Source of the DNA: Jiella endophytica
Lineage (GTDB): Bacteria; Pseudomonadota; Alphaproteobacteria; Rhizobiales; Rhizobiaceae
DNA: 64,000 nt
Assembly (NCBI RefSeq): GCF_004519335.1
Contig: NZ_SOZD01000007.1
Location: forward strand, 108,343 to 172,342
Reading direction: 5' to 3'
A program made the translations under genes and the position numbers. Below the pieces are notes generated by a model that saw only the letters and a list, made by a program, of their open reading frames with translations, did no database searches and was not told the origin of the DNA. Shown here piece after piece: positions 57,175 to 64,000 of this stretch (positions within the stretch are counted from its first letter, which is position 1; each line of letters begins with the position of its first letter).

Positions 57175-58998
57175 TCAGGCGGCTCTGGCGACCGTCTGCG
57201 GGGCAGCGGCTCTGGCGGCAGGCGCCTGCTTCACCTTGAAGCGGCCGATCGTCAGAGCGAGGCCGTCGGTCTCCTCCGACAGCGTCCGGGCGGCGGCGGT
57301 CGACTGTTCGACCATCGCGGCGTTCTGCTGCGTCACTTTGTCCATCAGGTCGGCAGCGCCGGAAACCTCGCGAAGGCTCGTTGCCTGTTCGCGGGCATTG
57401 TCGGCGATCTCGGCGATCACCTTCGCCATGCCGGAAACTTCCGCGACGATCTCCTCGAGCGACCGGCCGGAGGCGGTGACCAGTTCGACGCCCTTTTCGA
57501 CATGCCCCGACGAGGCGTTGATGAGACCCTTGATCTCCTTGGCCGCTTCCGCCGAGCGCTGGGCGAGAGCCCGCACCTCCTGCGCCACAACCGCGAAGCC
57601 CTTGCCGGCCTCGCCGGCGCGTGCCGCCTCGACGCCGGCATTGAGGGCGAGTAGATTGGTCTGGAAGGCGATCTCGTCGATGACGCCGATGATCTGCGAG
57701 ATCTGCTGCGAGGAGGCCTCGATGGCGTTCATCGCGGTCACTGCCTCGGCGACGATCTCGCCGCCCTTTTCTGCCTTCTGCCGCGCCGAATTGGCCGTCT
57801 GGCGAGCCGTTCCCGCGCCTTCCGCCGTGCGGTTGACGCCGCCGGTCACCTCGCCGAGCGCCGCGGCAGTCTCCTCGATGCTGGCCGCCTGCTGCTCGGT
57901 GCGCTGGGCGAGATCGACGGAGGCGGTGGTGATCTCGCCGAGACCGGCACGAATCGTGCCGACCGCGCCGACCACCTGGCCGATGGCGCCTTCGAGCTCT
58001 TCCACCGAGGCGTTGAACTTTGCCCGGATCGGCTCGAATTCCGGCGCCACCCGATCGCTCATGCGGACCGTCAGGTCGCCCGAGGACAGCCGGTTGAAGC
58101 CCGCCTCGATGCCGGCGACGAAGTCCTGCAGGGCGCCGCTGCGCTCGCGCTCGGTCTCGATGCCGGCCTGGGTGCGCCTGTCGTTCTCGCCGCGCTCGCG
58201 CTCGCTCGCCTCGGAGAGCTGCCGCCGCGAAACCTCCGCCTCGCGGAACTTGTCGAGGGCCCGGGCCATCTCGCCGATCTCGTCCGGGCGGCCGGCAAAG
58301 ACCGGCTCGTCGTCGAGATTGCCCTCGGCGAGACGGTTCATGTTGCGGGTGAGGAGCGCCAGCGGCGAGATCATCTTCCGGCGCAGCGACCAGGCGCCGG
58401 CGAGCACGATCAAGAGGGCGAGCAACGCCGAAAGGATCTGCAGCATGGTCGCGAGTTCCACCGTGCCCGAGGCCGACGTCTCGAGATCCGTCGCCATTGC
58501 CACCGAGCGCTCGACCAGCGCGTCGATGACCTTGCGGTGGGCGGCATAGAGATCGCTGATCCTGTCGTAGGCGGCGGCGATCGCCGTCGCATTGCCGGAG
58601 TTGAGCGCGGGCAGGAAGGAGGTCTCGATTTCGCTCCAGATGGACGCGACGGACGCATCGGACTCTTCGACCAGCGCCTTGATGTCCGCCGGCATCGCCG
58701 AATTCCGCCAGTGGTCCCGGCGCTCGGCATATGCCTGCCGCAAGGTTTCCAGCTCCTGCTTCGCCGTCTCGGCGCTGACCCTGCCCTCCTTTGCCAGGGT
58801 GACGTCGAGATAGGATTCGATGACATAGGCCGGCGGCGGCAGGATATCGGCGAGGAGATCCTTCGACTCGACGATCTGGCCGTAGATGGCGCCGGTGACC
58901 TTCGATTCATCGAGCGCATACCAGCCGACAAGACTGGAGACGAACACGGCGGCGCAGGTCGATATCGAGACTGCGCCTAAGCGGGTGGACAGACGCAT
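57175..58998 (-). CDS. Methyl-accepting chemotaxis protein, helical-bundle sensor, MCP2
   Basis: A 607-residue receptor: membrane segments at ~8-28 and ~185-205, an all-helical ~155-residue periplasmic region (Glu/Ala/Lys-rich, no Cache pattern), HAMP (~208-260), a second HAMP-like module with [18 protein letters not shown], and the signalling hairpin with tip [22 protein letters not shown]. The tail ends APQTVARAA and lacks the SWEEF motif of its neighbours. The signalling half is similar to, but clearly diverged from, MCP1 and MCP3. Confidence 0.92.
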   Translation of the reverse strand: MRLSTRLGAVSISTCAAVFVSSLVGWYALDESKVTGAIYGQIVESKDLLADILPPPAYVIESYLDVTLAKEGRVSAETAKQELETLRQAYAERRDHWRNSAMPADIKALVEESDASVASIWSEIETSFLPALNSGNATAIAAAYDRISDLYAAHRKVIDALVERSVAMATDLETSASGTVELATMLQILSALLALLIVLAGAWSLRRKMISPLALLTRNMNRLAEGNLDDEPVFAGRPDEIGEMARALDKFREAEVSRRQLSEASERERGENDRRTQAGIETERERSGALQDFVAGIEAGFNRLSSGDLTVRMSDRVAPEFEPIRAKFNASVEELEGAIGQVVGAVGTIRAGLGEITTASVDLAQRTEQQAASIEETAAALGEVTGGVNRTAEGAGTARQTANSARQKAEKGGEIVAEAVTAMNAIEASSQQISQIIGVIDEIAFQTNLLALNAGVEAARAGEAGKGFAVVAQEVRALAQRSAEAAKEIKGLINASSGHVEKGVELVTASGRSLEEIVAEVSGMAKVIAEIADNAREQATSLREVSGAADLMDKVTQQNAAMVEQSTAAARTLSEETDGLALTIGRFKVKQAPAARAAAPQTVARAA

Positions 58999-59214
58999 TG
59001 GTTGAGTGCTCCAAAAACAAAATCAATCTGGTTTATCTATTACACCGATTAACAGATTGTTGCTTTGGAATATCAATGCGCCAAAACACTTGAGCAGAAC
59101 TTAACTTGGAAAATCTTCCGCTACGGTTGTACAGCAATATTTCTATGTTTGGCAGACTGATGTTTTGCAAAGGCCAGAGGTTTCAGGGCAGAGCCGGGAA
59201 GACGAGTGGTTCGG

Positions 59215-59263
59215 TTCCGACATTTGCGTTCGTCCGGGATCAGCCTCGCGGCAAATGTCGGAA
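59215..59263. repeat. Inverted repeat A, 13-bp perfect arms
   Basis: TTCCGACATTTGC (59215-59227) is perfectly complementary to GCAAATGTCGGAA (59251-59263) across 23 nt. Confidence 0.9.
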
Positions 59264-59305
59264 TTCAAGAGGCACTCGGTAAATCTCTGTCTCTTTTGAA
59301 GATTT

Positions 59306-59361
59306 CGAATTCGACATTGGATGGCAAGCCCACGTCGGCCGGGACTTGAATGTCGAATTCG
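59306..59361. repeat. Inverted repeat B, 13-bp perfect arms
   Basis: CGAATTCGACATT (59306-59318) is perfectly complementary to AATGTCGAATTCG (59349-59361) across 30 nt. Its arms share the core TTC(C)GACATT with repeat A, so arms of A and B can pair with one another. Confidence 0.9.
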
Positions 59362-59706
59362 CTCCACCAGAGGCCGTCGTCACCGTCGCATCCGCTTCCA
59401 TCGCAGACGGGGGAGACGCACGGAAGGCCGCGACAACTTCTGCAAGAACGTCAAGAACGAGTCGAAGCGCAGCCGGCCGGGCATATCGCCGGCCAAGCCG
59501 GCCAGGCGTCGCGGCGACGATTGCCGGGTCCTGGAGCGCAGATCGCGGACGCGGCGACCGCCGGCGATCTCACCCCGGGGAGCGGCGCCCATCGCGGGAT
59601 GATCGAAAGGCAGTGCAGGCCCGGCATCAAGCCCGCAGCCATCGAATCCTCCGGCCGGGAAGCCCCGGCCGGCGGCAGAGCGGCCCCTTGCCGCTGGAAA
59701 CCTCGG

Positions 59707-59735
59707 TTGCGCCGGGGGTGTTGCGCCCGGCGCAA
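59707..59735 (-). terminator. Hairpin downstream of bdhA
   Basis: TTGCGCCGGG and CCCGGCGCAA form a perfect 10-bp stem with a 9-nt loop, 7 bp past the bdhA stop. No T-tract follows on the minus strand, so termination efficiency is uncertain. Confidence 0.55.
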
Positions 59736-59741
59736 AAGGCT

Positions 59742-60521
59742 TCAGGCCATGTACCAGCCGTGGCTCGGCACGATCGACTGTCCGGTCAGGGCATTCGACT
59801 TGAAGCTGGCCAGGAACAGCGCGACCTCGGCGACATCTTCCATGGTCGTGAAGGTCTGGTCGACGGTCTCGCCGAGCATGATCTTGTTCACGACGTCTTC
59901 TTCGGAGATGCCGAGATTCTGTGCCTGTTCGGGGATCTGCTTTTCGACCAGCGGCGTCTTCACGAAGCCGGGGCAGATGGTGTTCGACCTCACGCCGTGC
60001 TTGGCGCCCTCCTTGGCCATCACCCGGGCAAGGCCGAGTATGCCGTGCTTGGCCGCGACATAGGCGGTCTTCAGGGCGGAAGGCTCGTGGCTGTGGACCG
60101 AGCCCATATAGATCAAGGATCCGGACTTGCGCGGATACATGTGCTTCACGCAGGCCTTGGTCAGAAGAAACGAGCCGTCGAGATGAATCGTCACCAGCTT
60201 GCGGAATTCCGCATAGGGAAATTCCTCGATCGGATGGACGATCTGGATGCCGGCATTGGAGACCATCGTGTCGATGCGGCCGTAGCGATCGGCGACCGCA
60301 TCGACGCCGCGATTGACGGCGTCCTCGTCGGTGACGTCCATCTCGACCGCCATCGCGTCACCGCCGGCCGCCTTGATCTCGGCGACGGCCTTTTCGGCGC
60401 CGCCCATGTTGATGTCGCAGATCGCGACCTTGCCGCCCTCGCGGACGAATGTCTCGGCGATGGTCCGGCCAATTCCCGAACTCGCACCGGTGACGACGGC
60501 GACGTTTCCTTCGAGCTGCAT
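59742..60521 (-). CDS. bdhA: D-3-hydroxybutyrate dehydrogenase
   Basis: A 259-residue [18 protein letters not shown] binds NAD, the catalytic residues are Ser in YMGSVHSHE and Tyr-Lys in YVAAKHG, and the C-terminus [11 protein letters not shown] is typical of 3-hydroxybutyrate dehydrogenases, which oxidise D-3-hydroxybutyrate from polyhydroxybutyrate to acetoacetate. AAAGGATGAG lies 8 nt before ATG 60521; the ATG three codons upstream lacks room. It sits alone between chemoreceptor genes with its own hairpin. Confidence 0.88.
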   Translation of the reverse strand: MQLEGNVAVVTGASSGIGRTIAETFVREGGKVAICDINMGGAEKAVAEIKAAGGDAMAVEMDVTDEDAVNRGVDAVADRYGRIDTMVSNAGIQIVHPIEEFPYAEFRKLVTIHLDGSFLLTKACVKHMYPRKSGSLIYMGSVHSHEPSALKTAYVAAKHGILGLARVMAKEGAKHGVRSNTICPGFVKTPLVEKQIPEQAQNLGISEEDVVNKIMLGETVDQTFTTMEDVAEVALFLASFKSNALTGQSIVPSHGWYMA

Positions 60522-60663
60522 GGCACTCATCCTTTGCTGTTCGCTCCTGCAGCAAATGGATGGGCGGTGGCGGACAGCAAGGTCGTCTGCGTCCATGACG
60601 AAAGTTTAAGTCGAGGGTGACGGCAGTTCCCCGCGGAGGCCTGCGAGGGCGAGGCGGAACGTG

Positions 60664-60694
60664 GAAAGAAAAGGGGCAGCCATGGCCGCCCCTT
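60664..60694 (-). terminator. Terminator of MCP3
   Basis: GGGGCAGCC-AT-GGCCGCCCC (one mismatch) followed on the minus strand by TTTTCTTTCC. The stem and the sequence up to the stop codon repeat that of MCP1. Confidence 0.85.
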
Positions 60695-60754
60695 CCGGAT
60701 TGTCTGAAGATCAGGCTTGCCGACGGGCGATCCGCCCGTCGGTCGTCCTTCCGG

Positions 60755-62728
60755 TCAGAACTCTTCCCAGCTGTCCTGCGCATCGGCGGGCTTTTTCGCC
60801 GCGCCGCCGGGGCCGGTCGCCTTCATCTGCGCCACCGGCCTGGCAGCCGGCTTCGGCGGAGAGGCTTTGGGCTGCGCGGGTTTGACAGCGGCCGGGCGGG
60901 CAGCCGACGCACCACCGGCGCCGCCTTTCACCCTGAACCGCCCGATCGTCTGGGCAAGACCGTCGGTCTCGGCAGACAGCGTCTGCGCGGCAGCGGTGGA
61001 CTGTTCCACCATGGCGGCGTTCTGCTGGGTCACCTTGTCCATCTGGTCGGCGGCGCCTGACACTTCGCGAAGGCTCGTCGCCTGTTCGCGGGCATTGTCG
61101 GCGATCTCGGCGATCACCTCGGCCATGCCGGCGACTTCCGCAAGGATCTCGTCGAGCGACTTGCCCGAGGCGGTGACGAGGCCGACGCCCTTTTCGACAT
61201 GTTCCGACGAGGCGTTGATCAGGCTCTTGATCTCCTTCGCCGCCTCGGCCGAGCGCTGGGCGAGAGCCCGCACTTCCTGGGCGACGACGGCAAAGCCCTT
61301 GCCCGCCTCGCCGGCCCGCGCCGCCTCGACGCCGGCATTCAGCGCCAGGAGGTTGGTCTGGAAGGCGATCTCGTCGATGACGCCGATGATCTGGTTGATC
61401 TGCTGGGACGAGGCCTCGATGGCGGTCATCGCGGTCACCGCCTCGGCGACGATCTCGCCGCCGCGGCTCGCCTTCTGGCGGGCCGATTCCGCCGTCTGGC
61501 GGGCCTTGCCGGCGCCTTCCGCCGTGCGGTTGACGCCGCTCGTCACCTCGCCGAGCGCGGCGACGGTTTCCTCGAGGCTCGCCGCCTGCTGCTCGGTGCG
61601 GTGGGCGAGATCGTTGGACGCCACGGTGATCTCGCCGAGCCCGGTGCGGATCGTGCCGACGGCGCCGACCACCTGGCCGATGGCGCCTTCGAGCTCTTCC
61701 ACCGAGGCATTGAACTTCGCCTTGATCGGCTCGAATTCAGCCGCCACCTTCTCGGTCATGCGGACGGTGAGATCGCCCGAGGACAGCCTGTCGAAGCTCG
61801 CATCGACGACCCCCATGAAGGCCCTCAGATCCTCGGCCTTGGCATGCTCCAGATCCGCCTGGCGCTGCTTGGCCGCCTCCTGGTCGATGCGCGACGCCTC
61901 GGTCTCCTCCTGAAGCCGCTGCTGCTCGATCGCCGCCTGCTTGAAGGTCTCGACTGCCCCTGCCATGTCGCCGATCTCGTCGCCGCGACCTCGCGCCGGC
62001 ACGTCGACCGACCGGTCGCCCGAGGCGAGCTTCAGCATCGCGTCCCTGAGGCCGCTCAGTCCGCCGACGATAGAGCGGCTCGTCAGAAAGGTCACCGCCC
62101 CGACCAGCAACAGGCAGGCAAGCGTCGCGGCCAGCTGGGCGTAAAGGCTCGTCCCGACATCGTCGCGGGTGCGCTGCAGCGTGGCGGCCAGCGCCTGGTG
62201 GGCCCGGGTCTCCAGCGTCTCGAGCGCCTTGGTGATCTTGTCGCCGCTGTCGTCGATGGCATCGTCGATGGCCGCGAAATCATCGAGAGGCGCGCGCTGC
62301 TCGATCAGCCGCGGCAGGGTTTCGCCGATCGCCTTGCTGACCCCGTCAATGTCGGCGGCAAGGGTCGTCACTTCGCCTTCGACGCCGAGCGATTTCGCCA
62401 ACGCCTCGGCGCTGGCGACATGACCTGCCAGATAGGCCGTGTTGGTCCGGATGATGTCCATCCGCTCGTCGTTGATCTTGCCTTCGTCCCGGTCGATGAT
62501 CGAATCCATCGCCGCAAGGACCAGTTCGATATTGGCAAGCCGCATCGCACCGGCGGTGCTGAGATTGTCGCGCACCGTTTCCGCCTCGGCCATGCTGGCC
62601 TCGATGGCCCGTCCCGAAGCGAAGGCGATCGCCGCCACGACGGCGAAGGCCGCGATCGTGATGACCAGCGTCGCACGGAGCTTGCCGGCGACCGACAGAT
62701 TGAGAGGAGAGCGCGCCATTTCGGCCAT
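60755..62728 (-). CDS. Methyl-accepting chemotaxis protein, helical-bundle sensor, MCP3
   Basis: A 657-residue receptor: membrane segments at ~18-38 and ~210-230, a ~170-residue helical periplasmic domain different from that of MCP1, HAMP (~232-285), and the signalling region with tip [22 protein letters not shown]. It ends DSWEEF. From [18 protein letters not shown] (~residue 295) to the end it is almost identical to MCP1 (GAAST/GGASA, GS/GP and S/T are visible changes). Confidence 0.93.
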   Translation of the reverse strand: MAEMARSPLNLSVAGKLRATLVITIAAFAVVAAIAFASGRAIEASMAEAETVRDNLSTAGAMRLANIELVLAAMDSIIDRDEGKINDERMDIIRTNTAYLAGHVASAEALAKSLGVEGEVTTLAADIDGVSKAIGETLPRLIEQRAPLDDFAAIDDAIDDSGDKITKALETLETRAHQALAATLQRTRDDVGTSLYAQLAATLACLLLVGAVTFLTSRSIVGGLSGLRDAMLKLASGDRSVDVPARGRGDEIGDMAGAVETFKQAAIEQQRLQEETEASRIDQEAAKQRQADLEHAKAEDLRAFMGVVDASFDRLSSGDLTVRMTEKVAAEFEPIKAKFNASVEELEGAIGQVVGAVGTIRTGLGEITVASNDLAHRTEQQAASLEETVAALGEVTSGVNRTAEGAGKARQTAESARQKASRGGEIVAEAVTAMTAIEASSQQINQIIGVIDEIAFQTNLLALNAGVEAARAGEAGKGFAVVAQEVRALAQRSAEAAKEIKSLINASSEHVEKGVGLVTASGKSLDEILAEVAGMAEVIAEIADNAREQATSLREVSGAADQMDKVTQQNAAMVEQSTAAAQTLSAETDGLAQTIGRFRVKGGAGGASAARPAAVKPAQPKASPPKPAARPVAQMKATGPGGAAKKPADAQDSWEEF

Positions 62729-63138
62729 CGGTGTCTCACATCGCTTGATCCAGGCATCGGCGATCCGACGATCGCGTCACCACGAGGATTGTTTCAGAAC
62801 AATATGTTGGAGGACATAACCTTCGCAGACCCTCCATGACTTCGGCTCGGTCGTGACGAAGATGAATAAAATAGTTTAAGAAAATACGAGGCGTTACTTT
62901 GTTAAACTGAACAGACGATCCAGGTGTAGCCGAGTAAAGATCGATACGGTTATTATATGAAATTGACTCGAGCGGATACAAGTCGTGATGGTCGGACGTG
63001 ACGCCCGCGCGGGCCCGCCGATCTTCGGACACAGACGGATGTGCTACGAACAGCATCCAGACGACCTGCCGGGATAGCCACGCGGCCGACGCGGCCTGAT
63101 CCCGTCGGGGCTACGCGCCGGCAGGCGCAGGCCAAACG
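62729..63138. other. Gap upstream of MCP3, no gene seen
   Basis: About 410 bp, AT-rich from 62860 to 62960 and probably the MCP3 promoter region. The open frames here lack conserved features. Confidence 0.5.
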
Positions 63139-63168
63139 AAAATGGGGCGGCCGAAGCCGCCCCATTTT
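63139..63168. terminator. Strong bidirectional terminator after MCP4
   Basis: AAAATGGGGCGGC-CGAA-GCCGCCCCATTTT: a perfect 13-bp stem with T/A tracts on both sides, 31 bp after the MCP4 stop. Confidence 0.9.
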
Positions 63169-63198
63169 CCGTCGCTGGTCGAGACAGGCAGGCGCCGG

Positions 63199-64000
63199 TC
63201 AGAACTCTTCCCAGCTCTGGTCCTCGGCGGCCGGCTTCCTGGCGGCGCCGCCGGTGCCGGTGCTGCGCATCTGCGCAACCGGCTTGGAGGCAGCCTTCGG
63301 CTGAGCGGGCCTCACTGCCACCGGGCGGGCCGGCGCCACGGCAGCGGGTTTGGCGCCCTTCACCGTGAAGCGGGTGATCGCCTGGGCAAGGCCGTCGGTC
63401 TCGGCCTGCAGCGTCTGCGCGGCGGCGGTGGACTCTTCCACCATCGCGGCGTTCTGCTGGGTCACCTTATCCATCTGGTCGGCCGCACCGGAGACTTCGC
63501 GAAGGCTGGTCGCCTGTTCGCGGGCCGAATCGGCGATCGCCGCGACGATCTCCGCCATTCCGGCGACCTCGGCGAGGATCTCGTCGAGGCTCTTGCCGGA
63601 CGCGCTGACGAGCTCGACGCCCCTGCCGACCTGCTCCGAGGAGGCGGTGATGAGGCCCTTGATCTCCTTCGCAGCCTCGGCAGAGCGCTGGGCGAGCGCC
63701 CTGACTTCCTGAGCGACGACGGCAAAGCCCTTGCCGGCCTCGCCAGCGCGTGCCGCCTCGACGCCGGCATTCAGCGCCAGGAGGTTGGTCTGGAAGGCGA
63801 TCTCGTCGATGACGCCGATGATCTGCGAGATCTGCTGGGACGACCCCTCGATGGCATTCATCGCGGTGACCGCCTCGGCAACGATCTCGCCGCCCTTCTG
63901 CGCCTTGACCTTCGCCGAATCCGCCGTCTTGCGGGCCTGGCCGGCATTGTCGGCCGTCCGGTTGACGCCGCCGGTCACCTCGCCGAGGGCCGCGACGGTT
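63199..64000 (-). CDS. Methyl-accepting chemotaxis protein, MCP4 (5' part outside window)
   Basis: Only the C-terminal ~267 residues are inside. They hold the signalling hairpin with tip [22 protein letters not shown], the adaptation region and a Pro/Ala-rich tail ending QSWEEF, like MCP1 and MCP3. The frame continues past 64000, so sensor and membrane segments are unseen. The sequence differs from MCP1/MCP3 by scattered substitutions ([16 protein letters not shown]), so it is not part of their recent exchange. Confidence 0.92.
   Translation of the reverse strand, partial: TVAALGEVTGGVNRTADNAGQARKTADSAKVKAQKGGEIVAEAVTAMNAIEGSSQQISQIIGVIDEIAFQTNLLALNAGVEAARAGEAGKGFAVVAQEVRALAQRSAEAAKEIKGLITASSEQVGRGVELVSASGKSLDEILAEVAGMAEIVAAIADSAREQATSLREVSGAADQMDKVTQQNAAMVEESTAAAQTLQAETDGLAQAITRFTVKGAKPAAVAPARPVAVRPAQPKAASKPVAQMRSTGTGGAARKPAAEDQSWEEF

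Larger units (their letters stand above)
58999..59741. other. Gene-free gap between MCP2 and bdhA
   Basis: 743 bp, the longest gap in the window. The left 200 bp are AT-rich and should hold the MCP2 promoter. The centre has two inverted repeats (listed separately) and the right side GC-rich sequence with long but unconvincing open frames. I see no RNA gene family. Confidence 0.6.

Noticed and set aside
59143..59367. Open frames over the inverted repeats between MCP2 and bdhA
   Set aside because: The repeats explain the sequence; predicted peptides have unusual Cys/Arg content and no ribosome site.

Overview
The window is a gene-dense, roughly two-thirds GC stretch of an alphaproteobacterial chromosome, most likely order Hyphomicrobiales (Rhizobiales). 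The reasons are the cell-cycle methylase CcrM, the phoR-pstSCAB-phoU-phoB order, the thrC / M16 peptidase / GNAT / EAL-protein run, many c-di-GMP proteins and chemoreceptors, and a dispersed hairpin repeat resembling the mosaic intergenic elements of rhizobia. I cannot fix the genus; an Aurantimonadaceae- or Rhizobiaceae-like organism would fit.

Layout. 1-10.9 kb: a partial DEDDh exonuclease, a perfect 8-bp x 15 tandem repeat, tRNA-Thr(CGU) next to an AT-rich orphan membrane gene, rpmF, mtgA, ispA, a GGDEF-EAL protein, a GH15 glucosidase/trehalase with two short-chain dehydrogenases, and an unrecognised membrane-anchored acidic protein. 10.9-18.7 kb: the complete phosphate regulon core with a Pho box before pstS and two hairpins between pstS and pstC. 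18.7-28.5 kb: fadD-type acyl-CoA ligase, a DUF2188 protein, a ParA-like protein with a degenerate P-loop, a YheS-type ABC-F protein, NUDIX, a ParDE toxin-antitoxin pair, ccmC-ccmD-ccmG without ccmA/ccmB, a GNAT and a Tam-like methyltransferase. 28.9-38.4 kb: a diguanylate cyclase with an I-site, an APC-like membrane protein, adenine deaminase, tRNA-Leu(UAA), a TPR-methyltransferase, pyroglutamyl peptidase, a cold-shock protein and ccrM. 38.6-54.1 kb: a HAD phosphatase, a soluble PAS chemoreceptor, a lipoprotein, thrC, an M16 protease, a RimJ-like GNAT, a large 7TM-PAS-GGDEF-EAL protein, ftsK, and a type II NADH dehydrogenase preceded by a DUF3096 protein. 54.4-64 kb: four methyl-accepting chemotaxis proteins on the minus strand with a secreted Cache-like protein and a 3-hydroxybutyrate dehydrogenase among them.

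How the parts work together. PhoR/PhoB, the Pst transporter and PhoU form one phosphate sensing and uptake circuit. GH15 plus glucose-dehydrogenase-like SDRs look like a short alpha-glucan or trehalose pathway. Three c-di-GMP proteins and five chemoreceptors point to a motile cell with elaborate control of behaviour; no che or flagellar genes are here, so the receptors must use a core encoded elsewhere.

Most notable: (i) two receptor genes sharing a nearly identical ~1.1-kb 3' half that includes the terminator, i.e. a recent duplication or gene conversion; (ii) a secreted Cache-like protein encoded directly before one of these receptors, a candidate separate sensory partner; (iii) two adjacent perfect inverted repeats with a common arm core in an unusual 740-bp gene-free gap; (iv) the 8-bp x 15 repeat; (v) the ParA-like protein lacking the P-loop lysine; (vi) two intact copies and one relic of a rhizobial-type hairpin repeat. 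I see no CRISPR array, prophage or transposase gene.
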